A stretch of 64,000 bases of DNA, taken from positions 372,001-436,000 of the forward strand of contig NZ_JABBFX010000001.1 in assembly GCF_012927085.1 (NCBI RefSeq). The letters are read 5' to 3'. The stretch is from Ramlibacter agri (lineage in GTDB: Bacteria > Pseudomonadota > Gammaproteobacteria > Burkholderiales > Burkholderiaceae_C). Positions 51,885-63,056 of the stretch are shown piece after piece. Positions within the stretch are counted from its first letter, which is position 1, and each line of letters begins with the position of its first letter. The notes below the pieces were generated by a model. It had not been told where the DNA came from. It saw only the letters and a list, made by a program, of their open reading frames with translations, and made no database searches. A program made the position numbers and the translations under genes.

Positions 51885-52307
51885 GTGGTTGATACGCTAT
51901 CCATTTCGCAGCGCAGCGCGCTAATGCGATCGATCCGCGCAAAAGACACCGCGCCGGAGATGAGAGTCCGGCAGCTCGCGCATGGCATGGGATACCGCTA
52001 CGTGCTTCATGACAAGAGGTTGCCTGGAAGCCCGGATCTAGTTTTTCCGAGTCGCAAAGCTGTCATTCAGGTGCACGGCTGCTATTGGCACGGCCATGAG
52101 TGCAGAGTTGGTCGAAGGCCCAAATCCAACCTGGCCTACTGGACTCCCAAAATCGATCGAAACGTAGAACGGGACGTGCGAAGTGCCAAAGCACTTAGGA
52201 GACTCGGATGGCGGGTGATGGTGGTTTGGGAGTGCCAGACAGTGCCGGCGAAACTGGATGCGCTGCAGCGGCGCATAAGGCGGTTCTTAGATCGCGACGC
52301 AATGTAG
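51885..52307 (+). CDS. vsr: Very short patch repair endonuclease Vsr
   Basis: A 140-residue protein with the Vsr core: SQRSALMRSIRAKDTAPEMRVR, LPGSPDLVFPSRKAVIQVHGCYWHGHEC (catalytic Asp, zinc-binding Cys/His), PKSNLAYWTPKI and a Cys in VVWECQT. Vsr nicks T:G mismatches made by deamination of 5-methylcytosine. It normally accompanies a C5-methyltransferase; here that enzyme is encoded at 55474-56559 on the opposite strand. The start is GTG at 51885. Confidence 0.93.
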   Translation: MVDTLSISQRSALMRSIRAKDTAPEMRVRQLAHGMGYRYVLHDKRLPGSPDLVFPSRKAVIQVHGCYWHGHECRVGRRPKSNLAYWTPKIDRNVERDVRSAKALRRLGWRVMVVWECQTVPAKLDALQRRIRRFLDRDAM

Positions 52308-52342
52308 ACACACGGATTTCGCAATCGACCGCTCCGTGGCCT

Positions 52343-55300
52343 CTAGCTCCGAGTTGCGTTGGCCGCGGAGGAATGCAGTAGAGCGCTGACGTATTCGTCC
52401 AAGAGATGTAATTCTGCCTGCGTGGCACTCGTGCCGCGGCGAGTGATTAGCTGTCCTACCTCGCTCAGTCCGGCCATGTTTGCATTATTCGGAACGTATC
52501 CCGGAATGTTTAGGTACTCCGCGACACTCGTCCCCAAGCTAAGCTGCGCCCCGTACGCCGAAATAGATCTGGAAACTAAGGGGGCATTCAAGTAGGCCGT
52601 AAGGTATGCAGCTTCGCCTTCCGTCTGTACCGGGATGAAGTAGACCTTATGGTCAGGCACCACCACCTTGTCGCCCAGATGCTTTGACGGAGCAGTTCCA
52701 ATGTATGCAGCAGCAAACTCCTTGCCGATCTCGCGCCATACGACTTTGAACGGAGCGAACGTATATGCGCCTGTGCTCCATACCGAGTAGTACGCTTGGC
52801 CGGCCTGGAACCGCCTGAAGCTGCCGCGAGAAACCAACTCCCGTTCAAATTGACTCAAATAGCGATAGGTGAGCGGGTGAGTTTCCGGCAGCGCGTTGTC
52901 GCCGTGCATGCCGCGCTGGGGCACAAGTACAAAAAACTTCTCATCCGGCACTGCATTGAACGGTCGCACTCCTCGTCCGCGAAGAAGAGGAAAGACGTGT
53001 TCATCTTCCACTCGCGCAGTTACCTGCGGAATCCCTCGGGTTTTTCCAATGCTCGGATCGTTCTTAACGGTAAGTAGCCCGGGAGAGCTCTGAACAAGAA
53101 TCTCCAGCCAGAAGACGCCGTTCCGGTCTGTTGTGACTCCTTTTCGCGCGATGTATGCATGCTCCCTCTTCGCGAATACACGCGAGAACGTACTCTGTTC
53201 AGAACTCACTCCAACCAGCCAGGGCCGCCCTTGACCACCAGGAACCGGTGCCGCCACTTGCTCAGTGGCCGAGGCCTGAGCAACAAACGCCGCTGCGTTT
53301 GCGAACCGCTCTACGGACCCGGCGGTCGGCCGAGAGGTGAGTTTCCATGTACTGTATGGCACAGGAAAGGTGGTCTGCGAGTCCCTCTCCAAGATCAAAA
53401 ATGTGGCGTGATTGGTGACGCCGTCGAACGGCCGGATTTGCTCGAAGTCTTCGACCCGGACGGCTGCAGCCGTCACTCTTCCTCCTGCAATCTGCAGTTG
53501 CCGGAACCCGGCACTCGACTCGGTCGTGAAGACAGAACCGGGTAAGAAGAACCCGAGTAAGCCCCCTGGGGCGAGATAGCGCTCTACTGCGGAAAAGGTG
53601 ACTACGGTCGAAACATCGGCCTCGATGCCACCGACCCATTTGTCTCCGCTGAAAACGCCGAGTTGCTTGCATCTAGGCTGTATAGCCTTCGCATACTCTT
53701 TCGGTAGCGTACTCCAACGTACCCAGGGTGGGTTGCCACAAACGAATGTCGACGGGGGAATCGTCGCTGCAGCGAAGCGTTCGGCCAAAATCGTGCACCA
53801 GATTCCATTCCACCCCCTCTCGTGTAGCCACACGAAATTCGCGACAGTTTGTTCGACGACGTCCCATAGATCGGGCTCAATGTCGCGCATGAACGCTCCC
53901 CTTAGCGCGTTCATGATGCTTGGAAGCGGGACGTCTGCGTCAATCAGAAGCCTAGCGCGAGCCATCAACTGCTGAAAGTCTGGGTGCCGTACTACGGCGA
54001 CAGGCAGTCGATACTCCTTGGACCCGATGGCTGTGCTCAGGACGTGGGAATAGTTACCGAACAGGTCCTCTTGCGGAGGATCAATTGCGTCTGCCAAGTG
54101 GATTGGAATCCGAATCTGGTCTGAAGCACTGAGGGACGCAGAAATGAAGACGACGATTGATGCCTTCGCTGCAAGTACAGCCAGCGGATTCAGATCGATC
54201 CCATGCAAGCCTGAGAGCAGCTGTCTGGCAGTCGCCGAGGGCGGCCACGCCACCATGCGGCGCCGCAGGGCCTCGAGTAAGAACGTGCCGGTGCCACAGG
54301 TCGGGTCGGTGAGGGGATGTTCCTCCGTCCAACCCAATTGATTCATCCCGTGCTCAGCCAGCCAGTCGGGTGTGTAGAACTCACCGAGTGCGTGTCTCAC
54401 CTCCCTCGGAATAAACCGTTCATAGATCCCTTTGAACAAATCACGTGTGGTTTGAGGGCTCTTCTTAGTGATCTGAAAATCGACGAAAGACAGCTTGTTC
54501 AGAATGCTTTCGAGCGAAGCGATAAAGAAGTCAAGCTTAGGATCGTCGACGTACCAAGAGAAGAAGTCTCCGTCCAGCATGTTCGAAATGCCGGCACTCT
54601 CGAACAAGTATCCAGACTCTAAAGTCTGAAGGCGGTCGTGGACGGAGACCGAATTATCCAAAACGTTCTGAGCCGCATTGGGCAGCGCGCAAGCTGCAAC
54701 AAGCTTTGCGATTACGGCTATGTACGTGTTCAGGGCGAACAGGTACGCTGCTGGCTCAGCCCCGTAATTGTGGCTGTGCGCAATTTTCTGTCGCTCGAGT
54801 AAGCGACGCATGGCAGTTGGCTGGAACCCAACCACTTGACTGAATAGCCGCTTCCACTCGGTGAACAACAGCTTCGTCTTGGTAGTGTCGTGCGCTGAGT
54901 TCGCCTCGCAAATCGCCTCGAACATCAGAGGCACAAGCTTGGCCCCGTACTCCGAGTCAGGACCAATCCAGGCCTGAAGCAACTGCGGGTGGACGAGCGG
55001 CCGCCCGTTTTGCTCAAGCGCGCGCAGCAGGCGTTCCGCTACGCCGCGTGAAAACGGCGTCAGTGGTTCCCATTTGGCATGATCTCCCGCGAGAGCACCA
55101 AAGCTAGTGCTCGCGCCATCCCATGCAAGCAAGACATACTCGGAGGGATCTCGCCCTTCTTCAATTGCGATAAGTCGACCGTACTCTTCTGCTTGCGCGC
55201 GAGCGTGGTTTAACTTTGCGCCCTCAGAGCTGCGAAAACTGTTCGGCGGCTCATACTCGATGATTAAGGCGCCGTGTGCAACGTCAGCGAACCTCATCGC

Positions 55301-55477
55301 CGTGCCGCTACGTAGCGGTCTTTCCAGTTGGAAAGCAGTCCAGGGGATTCGCGTGTCGCCGCAAATCTGCTCAAGCCGCAACTCGATTTCGTGCCGGAGT
55401 TGCGCTTCATTTGCAGCGGCGGCTGTGACTCGAGCAACGCTGCTAGCTAAGAGATCCGCTGCCTCGGTGAGTCTCAT
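52343..55477 (-). CDS. Type IIG-like restriction enzyme with N6-adenine methyltransferase
   Basis: A 1044-residue protein combining putative nuclease and methyltransferase. The N-terminal region has a PD-(D/E)XK-like segment (GALIIEYEPPNSF, later AQAEEYGRLIAIEEG). The methyltransferase core has motif I DPTCGTGTFLLEAL (about 390-403) and motif IV CGNPPWVRW (about 580-588), the NPPW class that methylates adenine N6. The C-terminal part (TAYLNAPLVSRSISAYG) resembles a target-recognition domain. It is downstream of the C5-methyltransferase, overlapping by 4 nt. The recognition site cannot be predicted. Confidence 0.85.
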   Translation of the reverse strand: MRLTEAADLLASSVARVTAAAANEAQLRHEIELRLEQICGDTRIPWTAFQLERPLRSGTAMRFADVAHGALIIEYEPPNSFRSSEGAKLNHARAQAEEYGRLIAIEEGRDPSEYVLLAWDGASTSFGALAGDHAKWEPLTPFSRGVAERLLRALEQNGRPLVHPQLLQAWIGPDSEYGAKLVPLMFEAICEANSAHDTTKTKLLFTEWKRLFSQVVGFQPTAMRRLLERQKIAHSHNYGAEPAAYLFALNTYIAVIAKLVAACALPNAAQNVLDNSVSVHDRLQTLESGYLFESAGISNMLDGDFFSWYVDDPKLDFFIASLESILNKLSFVDFQITKKSPQTTRDLFKGIYERFIPREVRHALGEFYTPDWLAEHGMNQLGWTEEHPLTDPTCGTGTFLLEALRRRMVAWPPSATARQLLSGLHGIDLNPLAVLAAKASIVVFISASLSASDQIRIPIHLADAIDPPQEDLFGNYSHVLSTAIGSKEYRLPVAVVRHPDFQQLMARARLLIDADVPLPSIMNALRGAFMRDIEPDLWDVVEQTVANFVWLHERGWNGIWCTILAERFAAATIPPSTFVCGNPPWVRWSTLPKEYAKAIQPRCKQLGVFSGDKWVGGIEADVSTVVTFSAVERYLAPGGLLGFFLPGSVFTTESSAGFRQLQIAGGRVTAAAVRVEDFEQIRPFDGVTNHATFLILERDSQTTFPVPYSTWKLTSRPTAGSVERFANAAAFVAQASATEQVAAPVPGGQGRPWLVGVSSEQSTFSRVFAKREHAYIARKGVTTDRNGVFWLEILVQSSPGLLTVKNDPSIGKTRGIPQVTARVEDEHVFPLLRGRGVRPFNAVPDEKFFVLVPQRGMHGDNALPETHPLTYRYLSQFERELVSRGSFRRFQAGQAYYSVWSTGAYTFAPFKVVWREIGKEFAAAYIGTAPSKHLGDKVVVPDHKVYFIPVQTEGEAAYLTAYLNAPLVSRSISAYGAQLSLGTSVAEYLNIPGYVPNNANMAGLSEVGQLITRRGTSATQAELHLLDEYVSALLHSSAANATRS

Positions 55478-56559
55478 GCGACGCGTTTGCTACATTGCAC
55501 TTCACGCTCCAGTCCCGCCCCTGAGAAGAGATGCCGGAAGATCACTTCGGCGAGCAGCGGCGGAACTGCATTGCCTATCTGAGTGAACTTAGATGCAACG
55601 TCTCCAACAGGCTCGAAATCGTCCGCGAATGTCTGGATGAGTGCGCACTCTCTCCAAGATAGGCGGCGCGGAACCTCCAAAACAGGTCGACTCGCGTCAG
55701 TTTGCACATGCTCATGCGCGTTGCTGAAGTCCCACTTCTGCTTCCAACCGTCTGCTAGGTTGGACCAAGTTAGAGTCATTACGGGACTCGCAGGGTGGAG
55801 CGTCACATGCCGCCAGTTCGCGACTACCGTGTAGCTTGGGTCATCCCACTTTGCTTTGCGGTTTCGGGACATGTAGTACCAGGAAAAGTGTCCGTCAGGG
55901 TCGTGAGGGCGTTCATAGAACTCTCCTTCTGGCCAGAGCGGTAAACCGCGAATGACATCTCCGTGTGACTCGTATTTCCTTAGTCCTTCCGCCTCCCTCC
56001 CATGAGTTGCCGCCGGAAACTTAAAATTCTGATCCAGATCTCCGCGGACCCCAACGATGAAAAGGCGCTTGCGGGACTGGGGAACTCCGTACTCACGGGC
56101 ATTTACAAGCTGGTGTGTGACTACGTAGCCGGCTTCCGTGAATGCCTTCACTTGCTCATGTAGAAAGGAGCCGCTGCGAAGTTGTCCGAGGCCGGAAACG
56201 TTCTCGGCTACGAAATATGGCGGACGAGCTGAATGTACAGCACGCAAAAATTGCTTATATAGGTTGGTGCGTGCGTCTGCACCAGGACGTCGGTTTCCCC
56301 CCATGGAGAAGGATTGGCATGGGTAACCGCCGACAATCACATCGACGACTGGGAATGACTTAACCGAAGTCACATCGCCGCAGACCACCTCCGTTTTCGG
56401 GAAGTAACTTTCCAAGGTCTTGCATGCGTCCTTCAGAATGTCATTGGCGTACACGATAGTGCCGCCTGCAGCTTCGATTCCGAAGTCCATCCCGCCACAT
56501 CCGGAAAACAAGGACAGAACGCGGATCTCACTCCCGCTTCGCTGAAATACTTCCGCCAT
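55474..56559 (-). CDS. dcm: DNA (cytosine-5)-methyltransferase
   Basis: A 361-residue C5-methyltransferase with motif I VLSLFSGCGGMDFGIEAAGG, motif IV with catalytic Cys in VGGYPCQSFSMGG, motif VI YFVAENVSGL, motif VIII REYGVPQSRKRLFIVG and motif X IGNAVPPLLAEVI. The cytosine target sequence is unknown. It begins 15 bp after the gyrB stop and overlaps the type IIG gene. With Vsr on the opposite strand it forms a restriction-modification cluster. Confidence 0.93.
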   Translation of the reverse strand: MAEVFQRSGSEIRVLSLFSGCGGMDFGIEAAGGTIVYANDILKDACKTLESYFPKTEVVCGDVTSVKSFPVVDVIVGGYPCQSFSMGGNRRPGADARTNLYKQFLRAVHSARPPYFVAENVSGLGQLRSGSFLHEQVKAFTEAGYVVTHQLVNAREYGVPQSRKRLFIVGVRGDLDQNFKFPAATHGREAEGLRKYESHGDVIRGLPLWPEGEFYERPHDPDGHFSWYYMSRNRKAKWDDPSYTVVANWRHVTLHPASPVMTLTWSNLADGWKQKWDFSNAHEHVQTDASRPVLEVPRRLSWRECALIQTFADDFEPVGDVASKFTQIGNAVPPLLAEVIFRHLFSGAGLEREVQCSKRVA

Positions 56560-56574
56560 TTATTCCAAAATTAT

Positions 56575-59199
<2,625 letters not shown>

Positions 59200-59226
59200 C
59201 TAACTCTCTTGCGCGGATTCCGTCTC

Positions 59227-59291
59227 GTAGGGTGCGCAGCTTGCTGCGCACCTGGCACCGCGCGTGGTGCGCAGCAAGCTGCGCACCCTAC
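59227..59291. repeat. REP-like element 2, long perfect inverted repeat
   Basis: Two 26-bp arms (59227-59252 and 59266-59291) are perfect reverse complements, separated by 13 bp. Each arm begins or ends with GTAGGGTGCGCAGC. It lies in the dnaN-gyrB gap and would form a strong hairpin in the transcript. Confidence 0.85.
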
Positions 59292-59311
59292 ATGCTCACA
59301 CCGTAGAGCGA

Positions 59312-60418
59312 CTAGATGCGCATCGGCATCACCACGTACTTGAAGCTGTCGTTCTCGGGGATCGTGATCAGCGCCGAGCTGTTGGCGTCGGCCAGTTCCA
59401 GCTTCACCATGTCCTGGTCCATGTTGGCCAGGGCGTCGATCAGGTAGGTGACGTTGAAGCCGATCTCGATGGCGTCGCCGCCGTAGTCGATGTCGAGTTC
59501 GTCCACGGCCTCTTCCTGCTCCGCGTTGTTGCTGGCCACGCGCAGCGTGCCCGGCTCCAGGTTCAGGCGCACACCCTTGAACTTCTCGCTGGTCAGGATG
59601 GCGGTGCGCTGCAGGCTGGCCAGCAGCGGGGCGCGGCCCAGGGTCAGCGCGTTCTTGTGGTTCTTGGGGATGACGCGGTTGTAGTCGGGGAACTTGCCCT
59701 CGACCAGCTTCGTCACGAACTCCATGCCGCCGAAACCGAACTTGGCCTGGTTGTTGGCGAACTGCATCTCGATGGCGCCTTCGGCATCGGACAGCAGGCG
59801 CTGCAGCTCCAGCACCGTCTTGCGGGGCAGGATGACTTCCTGGCGGGGCACTTCCACGTCCAGCGTGGCGCTCGCAAAAGCCAGGCGGTGGCCGTCGGTG
59901 GCCACCAGCGACAGCGACTTGCCTTCGGCCACGAACAGGATGCCATTGAGGTAATAGCGGATGTCGTGCACCGCCATCGCGAAGCTCACCTGGTTCAGCA
60001 GGTCCTTCAGCGTCTTCTGCGGCACGCTGAACACCGGGCCGAAGCTGGGGGCTTCCTGCACCAGGGGGAAATCCTCGGCCGGCAGGGTCTGCAGCGTGAA
60101 GCGGCTCTTGCCGCCCTTCAGGATCAGCTTGTTCTGGGCGCTTTCCAGGCTGACCGTCTGGTCGCCGGGCATGGTGCGCAGGATGTCGATGAGCTTGCGC
60201 GCGCCGACGGTCGTCGTGAAGTTGCCCGTGTCGCCGTCCATGTCCGTGTTGGTGCGGATCTGGATCTCGAGGTCACTCGTCGTGAACTGCACGTTGTTGC
60301 CGGTCTTGCGCAGCAGCACGTTGGCCAGGATCGGCAGGGTGTGGCGCTTCTCCACGATCCCCGCCACCGACTGCAGCACCGACAGCAGTTTTTCTTGCGT
60401 TGCCTTCAGGACGATCAT
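59312..60418 (-). CDS. dnaN: DNA polymerase III beta sliding clamp
   Basis: A 368-residue clamp with three clamp domains: MIVLKATQEKLLSVLQSVAGIVEKRHTLPILANVL at the start, FTTTVGARKLIDILRTMP, ALNQ-like KTLKDLLNQVSFAMA, GTLRVASNNAEQEEAVDEL and the family's C-terminal Y-V-V-M-P-M-R-I (KYVVMPMRI). It tethers DNA polymerase III and many partners to DNA. It lies between dnaA and gyrB, transcribed with both. Confidence 0.97.
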   Translation of the reverse strand: MIVLKATQEKLLSVLQSVAGIVEKRHTLPILANVLLRKTGNNVQFTTSDLEIQIRTNTDMDGDTGNFTTTVGARKLIDILRTMPGDQTVSLESAQNKLILKGGKSRFTLQTLPAEDFPLVQEAPSFGPVFSVPQKTLKDLLNQVSFAMAVHDIRYYLNGILFVAEGKSLSLVATDGHRLAFASATLDVEVPRQEVILPRKTVLELQRLLSDAEGAIEMQFANNQAKFGFGGMEFVTKLVEGKFPDYNRVIPKNHKNALTLGRAPLLASLQRTAILTSEKFKGVRLNLEPGTLRVASNNAEQEEAVDELDIDYGGDAIEIGFNVTYLIDALANMDQDMVKLELADANSSALITIPENDSFKYVVMPMRI

Positions 60419-60507
60419 GTCTTCCTCGTTCGATCTTTGAAATACGGGCGGCGGCCCCCTCAGACCGCTATTTTCGCCTTTTTTGACAGGGACTTACCGC
60501 CTCGTGC

Positions 60508-60534
60508 GGTGCGCAGCGGAGCTGCGCACCCTAC
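60508..60534. repeat. REP-like element 3
   Basis: GGTGCGCAGC-GGA-GCTGCGCACC followed by CTAC: a perfect 10-bp-arm palindrome of the same family as elements 1 and 2. It lies in the dnaA-dnaN gap. Confidence 0.75.
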
Positions 60535-60569
60535 AGGCTTCCGGAGGCACCCACGTGGGGCGGCCGGCC

Positions 60570-61982
60570 TCATCCCTTGAGCGTCTGTTCCAGCACGTGC
60601 AGCTGCTGGTTCAGCTCGGTGACGTTCTGGCGTTCGGCGGAGATCTTGCGCACCGCGTGCAGCACGGTCGTGTGGTCGCGGCCGCCGAACAGCTCGCCGA
60701 TTTCGGGCAGGCTCTTCTGCGTCAGCTCCTTAGCCAGGTACATGGCGATCTGGCGCGGGCGGGCGATGCTGGCCGGGCGCTTCTTGCTGTACATGTCGGC
60801 GACCTTGATCTTGTAGTAGTCGGCCACCGTCTTCTGGATGTTCTCGACGCTGATCTGCCGGTTCTGGATGGACAGCAGGTCCCGCAGGGCCTCCCGGGCC
60901 AGCATGATCGAGATTTCCTTCTGGTTGAAGCGGGAGTACGCCAGGATCTTGCGCAGCGCGCCTTCGAGCTCCCGGACGTTGGAGCGCACGTTCTTGGCCA
61001 CGAAGAAGGCCACTTCCTCCGGCATTTCGGTGCCTTCGGCGCGGGCCTTGTTGATCAGGATGGCCACGCGCATTTCCAGCTCCGGCGGCTCGATGGCCAC
61101 CGTCAGGCCCGAGTCGAAGCGGGAAACCAGCCGCTCGTGGATGTCCGCCAGGCCCTTGGGGTAGGTGTCCGACGTCATCACGATGTGGCTCTTCTTGGCC
61201 AGCAGGGCCTCGAAGGCGTTGAAGAACTCTTCCTGCGTGCGGTCCTTGTTGGCGAAGAACTGCACATCGTCGATCAGCAGCAGATCGAGGCTGTGATAAC
61301 GCTCCTTGAACTCGTCGAAAGTCTTGCGCTGGTAAGCCTTAACCACATCCGACACGAACTGTTCGGCGTGGATGTAGAGAACTTTGCTTTGCGGCTTGTC
61401 GGCGAGCAGCCGATTGCCGACGGCGTGCACAAGATGGGTTTTCCCCAGGCCCACGCCGCCATAGATGAACAGCGGGTTGTACAGGTGGCCGGGCGTGCCG
61501 GCCACGTGCATGGCGGCGGCGCGGGCCATGCGGTTGGCCGTACCCTCCACCAGGCTGTCGAAAGTCAGTGCCGTATTCAGGCGGGTCTTGAAGGTGCCGC
61601 CGCCCGGTTCTTCTTCCGGCTCGGCTGCTTCGGCCACCGGAACATTGGCCGCGACCGCGGGCGCCGGGTAAGCCCTGACAACGTTTTCCCGCGGAGTGAT
61701 GGCTAACTCGAGTTGCACCGGCTGGCCGTACAGCTTCTCCAATACGGCCGCGATGCGACCCGCATATTGGGCCCGGACCCAGTCCAGCTTGAACCGGTTG
61801 GCGACGAACAGCGTCACCCTGGAAAAGTCCTCGGTCACCTGGGCCGTCAGGGGCTTGATCCAGGTGTTGAACTGCTGCTCGGGGAGGTCCTGTGCCAGCT
61901 GTTCGACGCATGCCTGCCATAGGCTGTCGCCAGCTTCCAGACTGGGCGTCGCCGCCAGCCTGTTGTGTTGCCCCTCGCTCAT
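60570..61982 (-). CDS. dnaA: Chromosomal replication initiator DnaA
   Basis: A 470-residue initiator. Domain I has [21 protein letters not shown]. The AAA+ domain has Walker [10 protein letters not shown], Walker B LLIDDVQF and sensor motifs. The domain IV DnaA signature is [15 protein letters not shown]. It opens origin DNA at DnaA boxes and DnaA-trios. It is divergent from rpmH. The start follows a perfect TTATCCACA box upstream, so autoregulation is likely. Confidence 0.97.
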   Translation of the reverse strand: MSEGQHNRLAATPSLEAGDSLWQACVEQLAQDLPEQQFNTWIKPLTAQVTEDFSRVTLFVANRFKLDWVRAQYAGRIAAVLEKLYGQPVQLELAITPRENVVRAYPAPAVAANVPVAEAAEPEEEPGGGTFKTRLNTALTFDSLVEGTANRMARAAAMHVAGTPGHLYNPLFIYGGVGLGKTHLVHAVGNRLLADKPQSKVLYIHAEQFVSDVVKAYQRKTFDEFKERYHSLDLLLIDDVQFFANKDRTQEEFFNAFEALLAKKSHIVMTSDTYPKGLADIHERLVSRFDSGLTVAIEPPELEMRVAILINKARAEGTEMPEEVAFFVAKNVRSNVRELEGALRKILAYSRFNQKEISIMLAREALRDLLSIQNRQISVENIQKTVADYYKIKVADMYSKKRPASIARPRQIAMYLAKELTQKSLPEIGELFGGRDHTTVLHAVRKISAERQNVTELNQQLHVLEQTLKG

Positions 61983-61999
61983 GTAAGTCCCGTCGCTCC

Positions 62000-62057
62000 T
62001 GTGGATTAGTTTTGATGCGCGAAACGCCGCATTCTAGTTGATGACACCTTATCCACA
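62000..62057. promoter_or_regulatory. DnaA boxes in the dnaA-rpmH gap
   Basis: TTATCCACA at 62049-62057 is a perfect consensus DnaA box; TGTGGATTA at 62000-62008 is one mismatch away on the other strand. Only these two are seen in the 184-bp gap, too few and without a TAG-triplet tract for a convincing origin, but suitable for DnaA autoregulation. Confidence 0.7.
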
Positions 62058-62114
62058 TAAGACCGTTCAGGCATGAAGTACTGCTTCTACAGGCCCATGG
62101 ACATACCCGCCGGG

Positions 62115-62143
62115 TTGCCCGGACTCCTGGTTTCTGCGAGAAT
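62115..62143 (+). promoter_or_regulatory. Putative rpmH promoter
   Basis: TTGCCC (62115-62120) and GAGAAT (62138-62143) are 17 bp apart, placing transcription start about 20 bp before the rpmH ATG. Moderate match to sigma70 consensus. Confidence 0.4.
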
Positions 62144-62166
62144 GCCGGGTTTCCCCGAGAACCACC

Positions 62167-62301
62167 ATGAAACGCACCTACCAACCCTCCAAAGTGCGCC
62201 GCGCGCGTACCCACGGCTTCCTGGTCCGCATGAAGACCCGTGGCGGCCGCGCCGTCATCAACGCCCGTCGCGCCAAGGGCCGCAAGCGCCTGGCCGTCTA
62301 A
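62167..62301 (+). CDS. rpmH: 50S ribosomal protein L34
   Basis: A 44-residue, very basic protein: [37 protein letters not shown] and RKRLAV. This is the near-invariant L34 sequence, a component of the large ribosomal subunit. It is first in rpmH-rnpA-yidD-yidC and is divergent from dnaA, the standard order near bacterial origins. Confidence 0.97.
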   Translation: MKRTYQPSKVRRARTHGFLVRMKTRGGRAVINARRAKGRKRLAV

Positions 62302-62355
62302 GGCCATTGGGTCGCCCGCGCCATGCCGGCGCCCTGCCCTTTTGCCTGACCTGAC

Positions 62356-62796
62356 GTGCACCGGTTCAAGACCCGGGCCCAGTTCGAGGCGACCATGGCA
62401 GGCGGCACCATTTCCCGGACGCCGCATTTCGTCCTGCACCGTGCAGGCCTCGATGTGCCGCCCACCGCGACAGGACCTGAGAGCGAAAAGCGCCAGGTCC
62501 TGTTTGCCGTTTCCGACCAGCCCTGGATCGGAGCAGTGGTGCCCAAGCGCTGGGCCAAACGGGCAGTCACCCGCAATGGCATCAAGCGGCAGATCTACAG
62601 CGTGAGCGCAGCGTTCGAGCAGCGCCTGCCCCGTGCCGCCTTCGTCGTGCGGCTGCGGCAGGACTTCGCGCGCGCGCAATTCCCCAGCGCCTGGTCGCCC
62701 GCGCTGGGCGCCGTCGTGCGCGCAGAATTGCTGCAGCTGTTTTCCCGCGTTGTCATTCCGGCGCAGGCCAGGATCCAGGGGGAGCAGCCGCAATGA
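62356..62796 (+). CDS. rnpA: Ribonuclease P protein component
   Basis: A 146-residue basic protein that assists the RNase P RNA in tRNA 5'-end maturation. The RNR signature is present as KRWAKRAVTRNGIKRQI, with FAVSDQPWIGAVVPK before it. It starts at GTG at 62356. The C-terminal tail (SRVVIPAQARIQGEQPQ) extends beyond the usual end. Its stop overlaps yidD. Confidence 0.93.
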   Translation: MHRFKTRAQFEATMAGGTISRTPHFVLHRAGLDVPPTATGPESEKRQVLFAVSDQPWIGAVVPKRWAKRAVTRNGIKRQIYSVSAAFEQRLPRAAFVVRLRQDFARAQFPSAWSPALGAVVRAELLQLFSRVVIPAQARIQGEQPQ

Positions 62797-63056
62797 AACG
62801 CGTCCTCATGGCCGTGGTCCAGGCCTATCGCTTGATCCTCTCCCCCTGGCTCGGCAACGCCTGCCGCTTCACGCCCACCTGCTCCGCCTATTCCCTGCAA
62901 GCGCTGGAAAGGCATGGCGCCGCCGCGGGCGCCTATCTCACGGTTGCGCGCATCGCGCGCTGCCACCCCTGGTGCGACGGCGGGCTCGACCCCGTGCCCG
63001 ACGCACCGCCCCGGCTGTTCACGCGCTGGGGCCTTCATGAAAAGAAGCATCCATGA
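62793..63056 (+). CDS. yidD: Membrane protein insertion efficiency factor YidD
   Basis: An 87-residue amphipathic protein with three conserved cysteines in the family pattern: YRLILSPWLGNACRFTPTCSAYSLQAL and ARCHPWCDGGLDPVP. YidD helps YidC insert inner-membrane proteins. It overlaps rnpA by 4 nt and yidC by 4 nt, so the genes are coupled. Confidence 0.95.
   Translation: MKRVLMAVVQAYRLILSPWLGNACRFTPTCSAYSLQALERHGAAAGAYLTVARIARCHPWCDGGLDPVPDAPPRLFTRWGLHEKKHP

Noticed and set aside
61983..62166. dnaA-rpmH gap as a complete replication origin
   Set aside because: Only two DnaA boxes and no TAG-triplet tract or AT-rich unwinding element were seen; better explained as dnaA autoregulation, though an origin here is not excluded.
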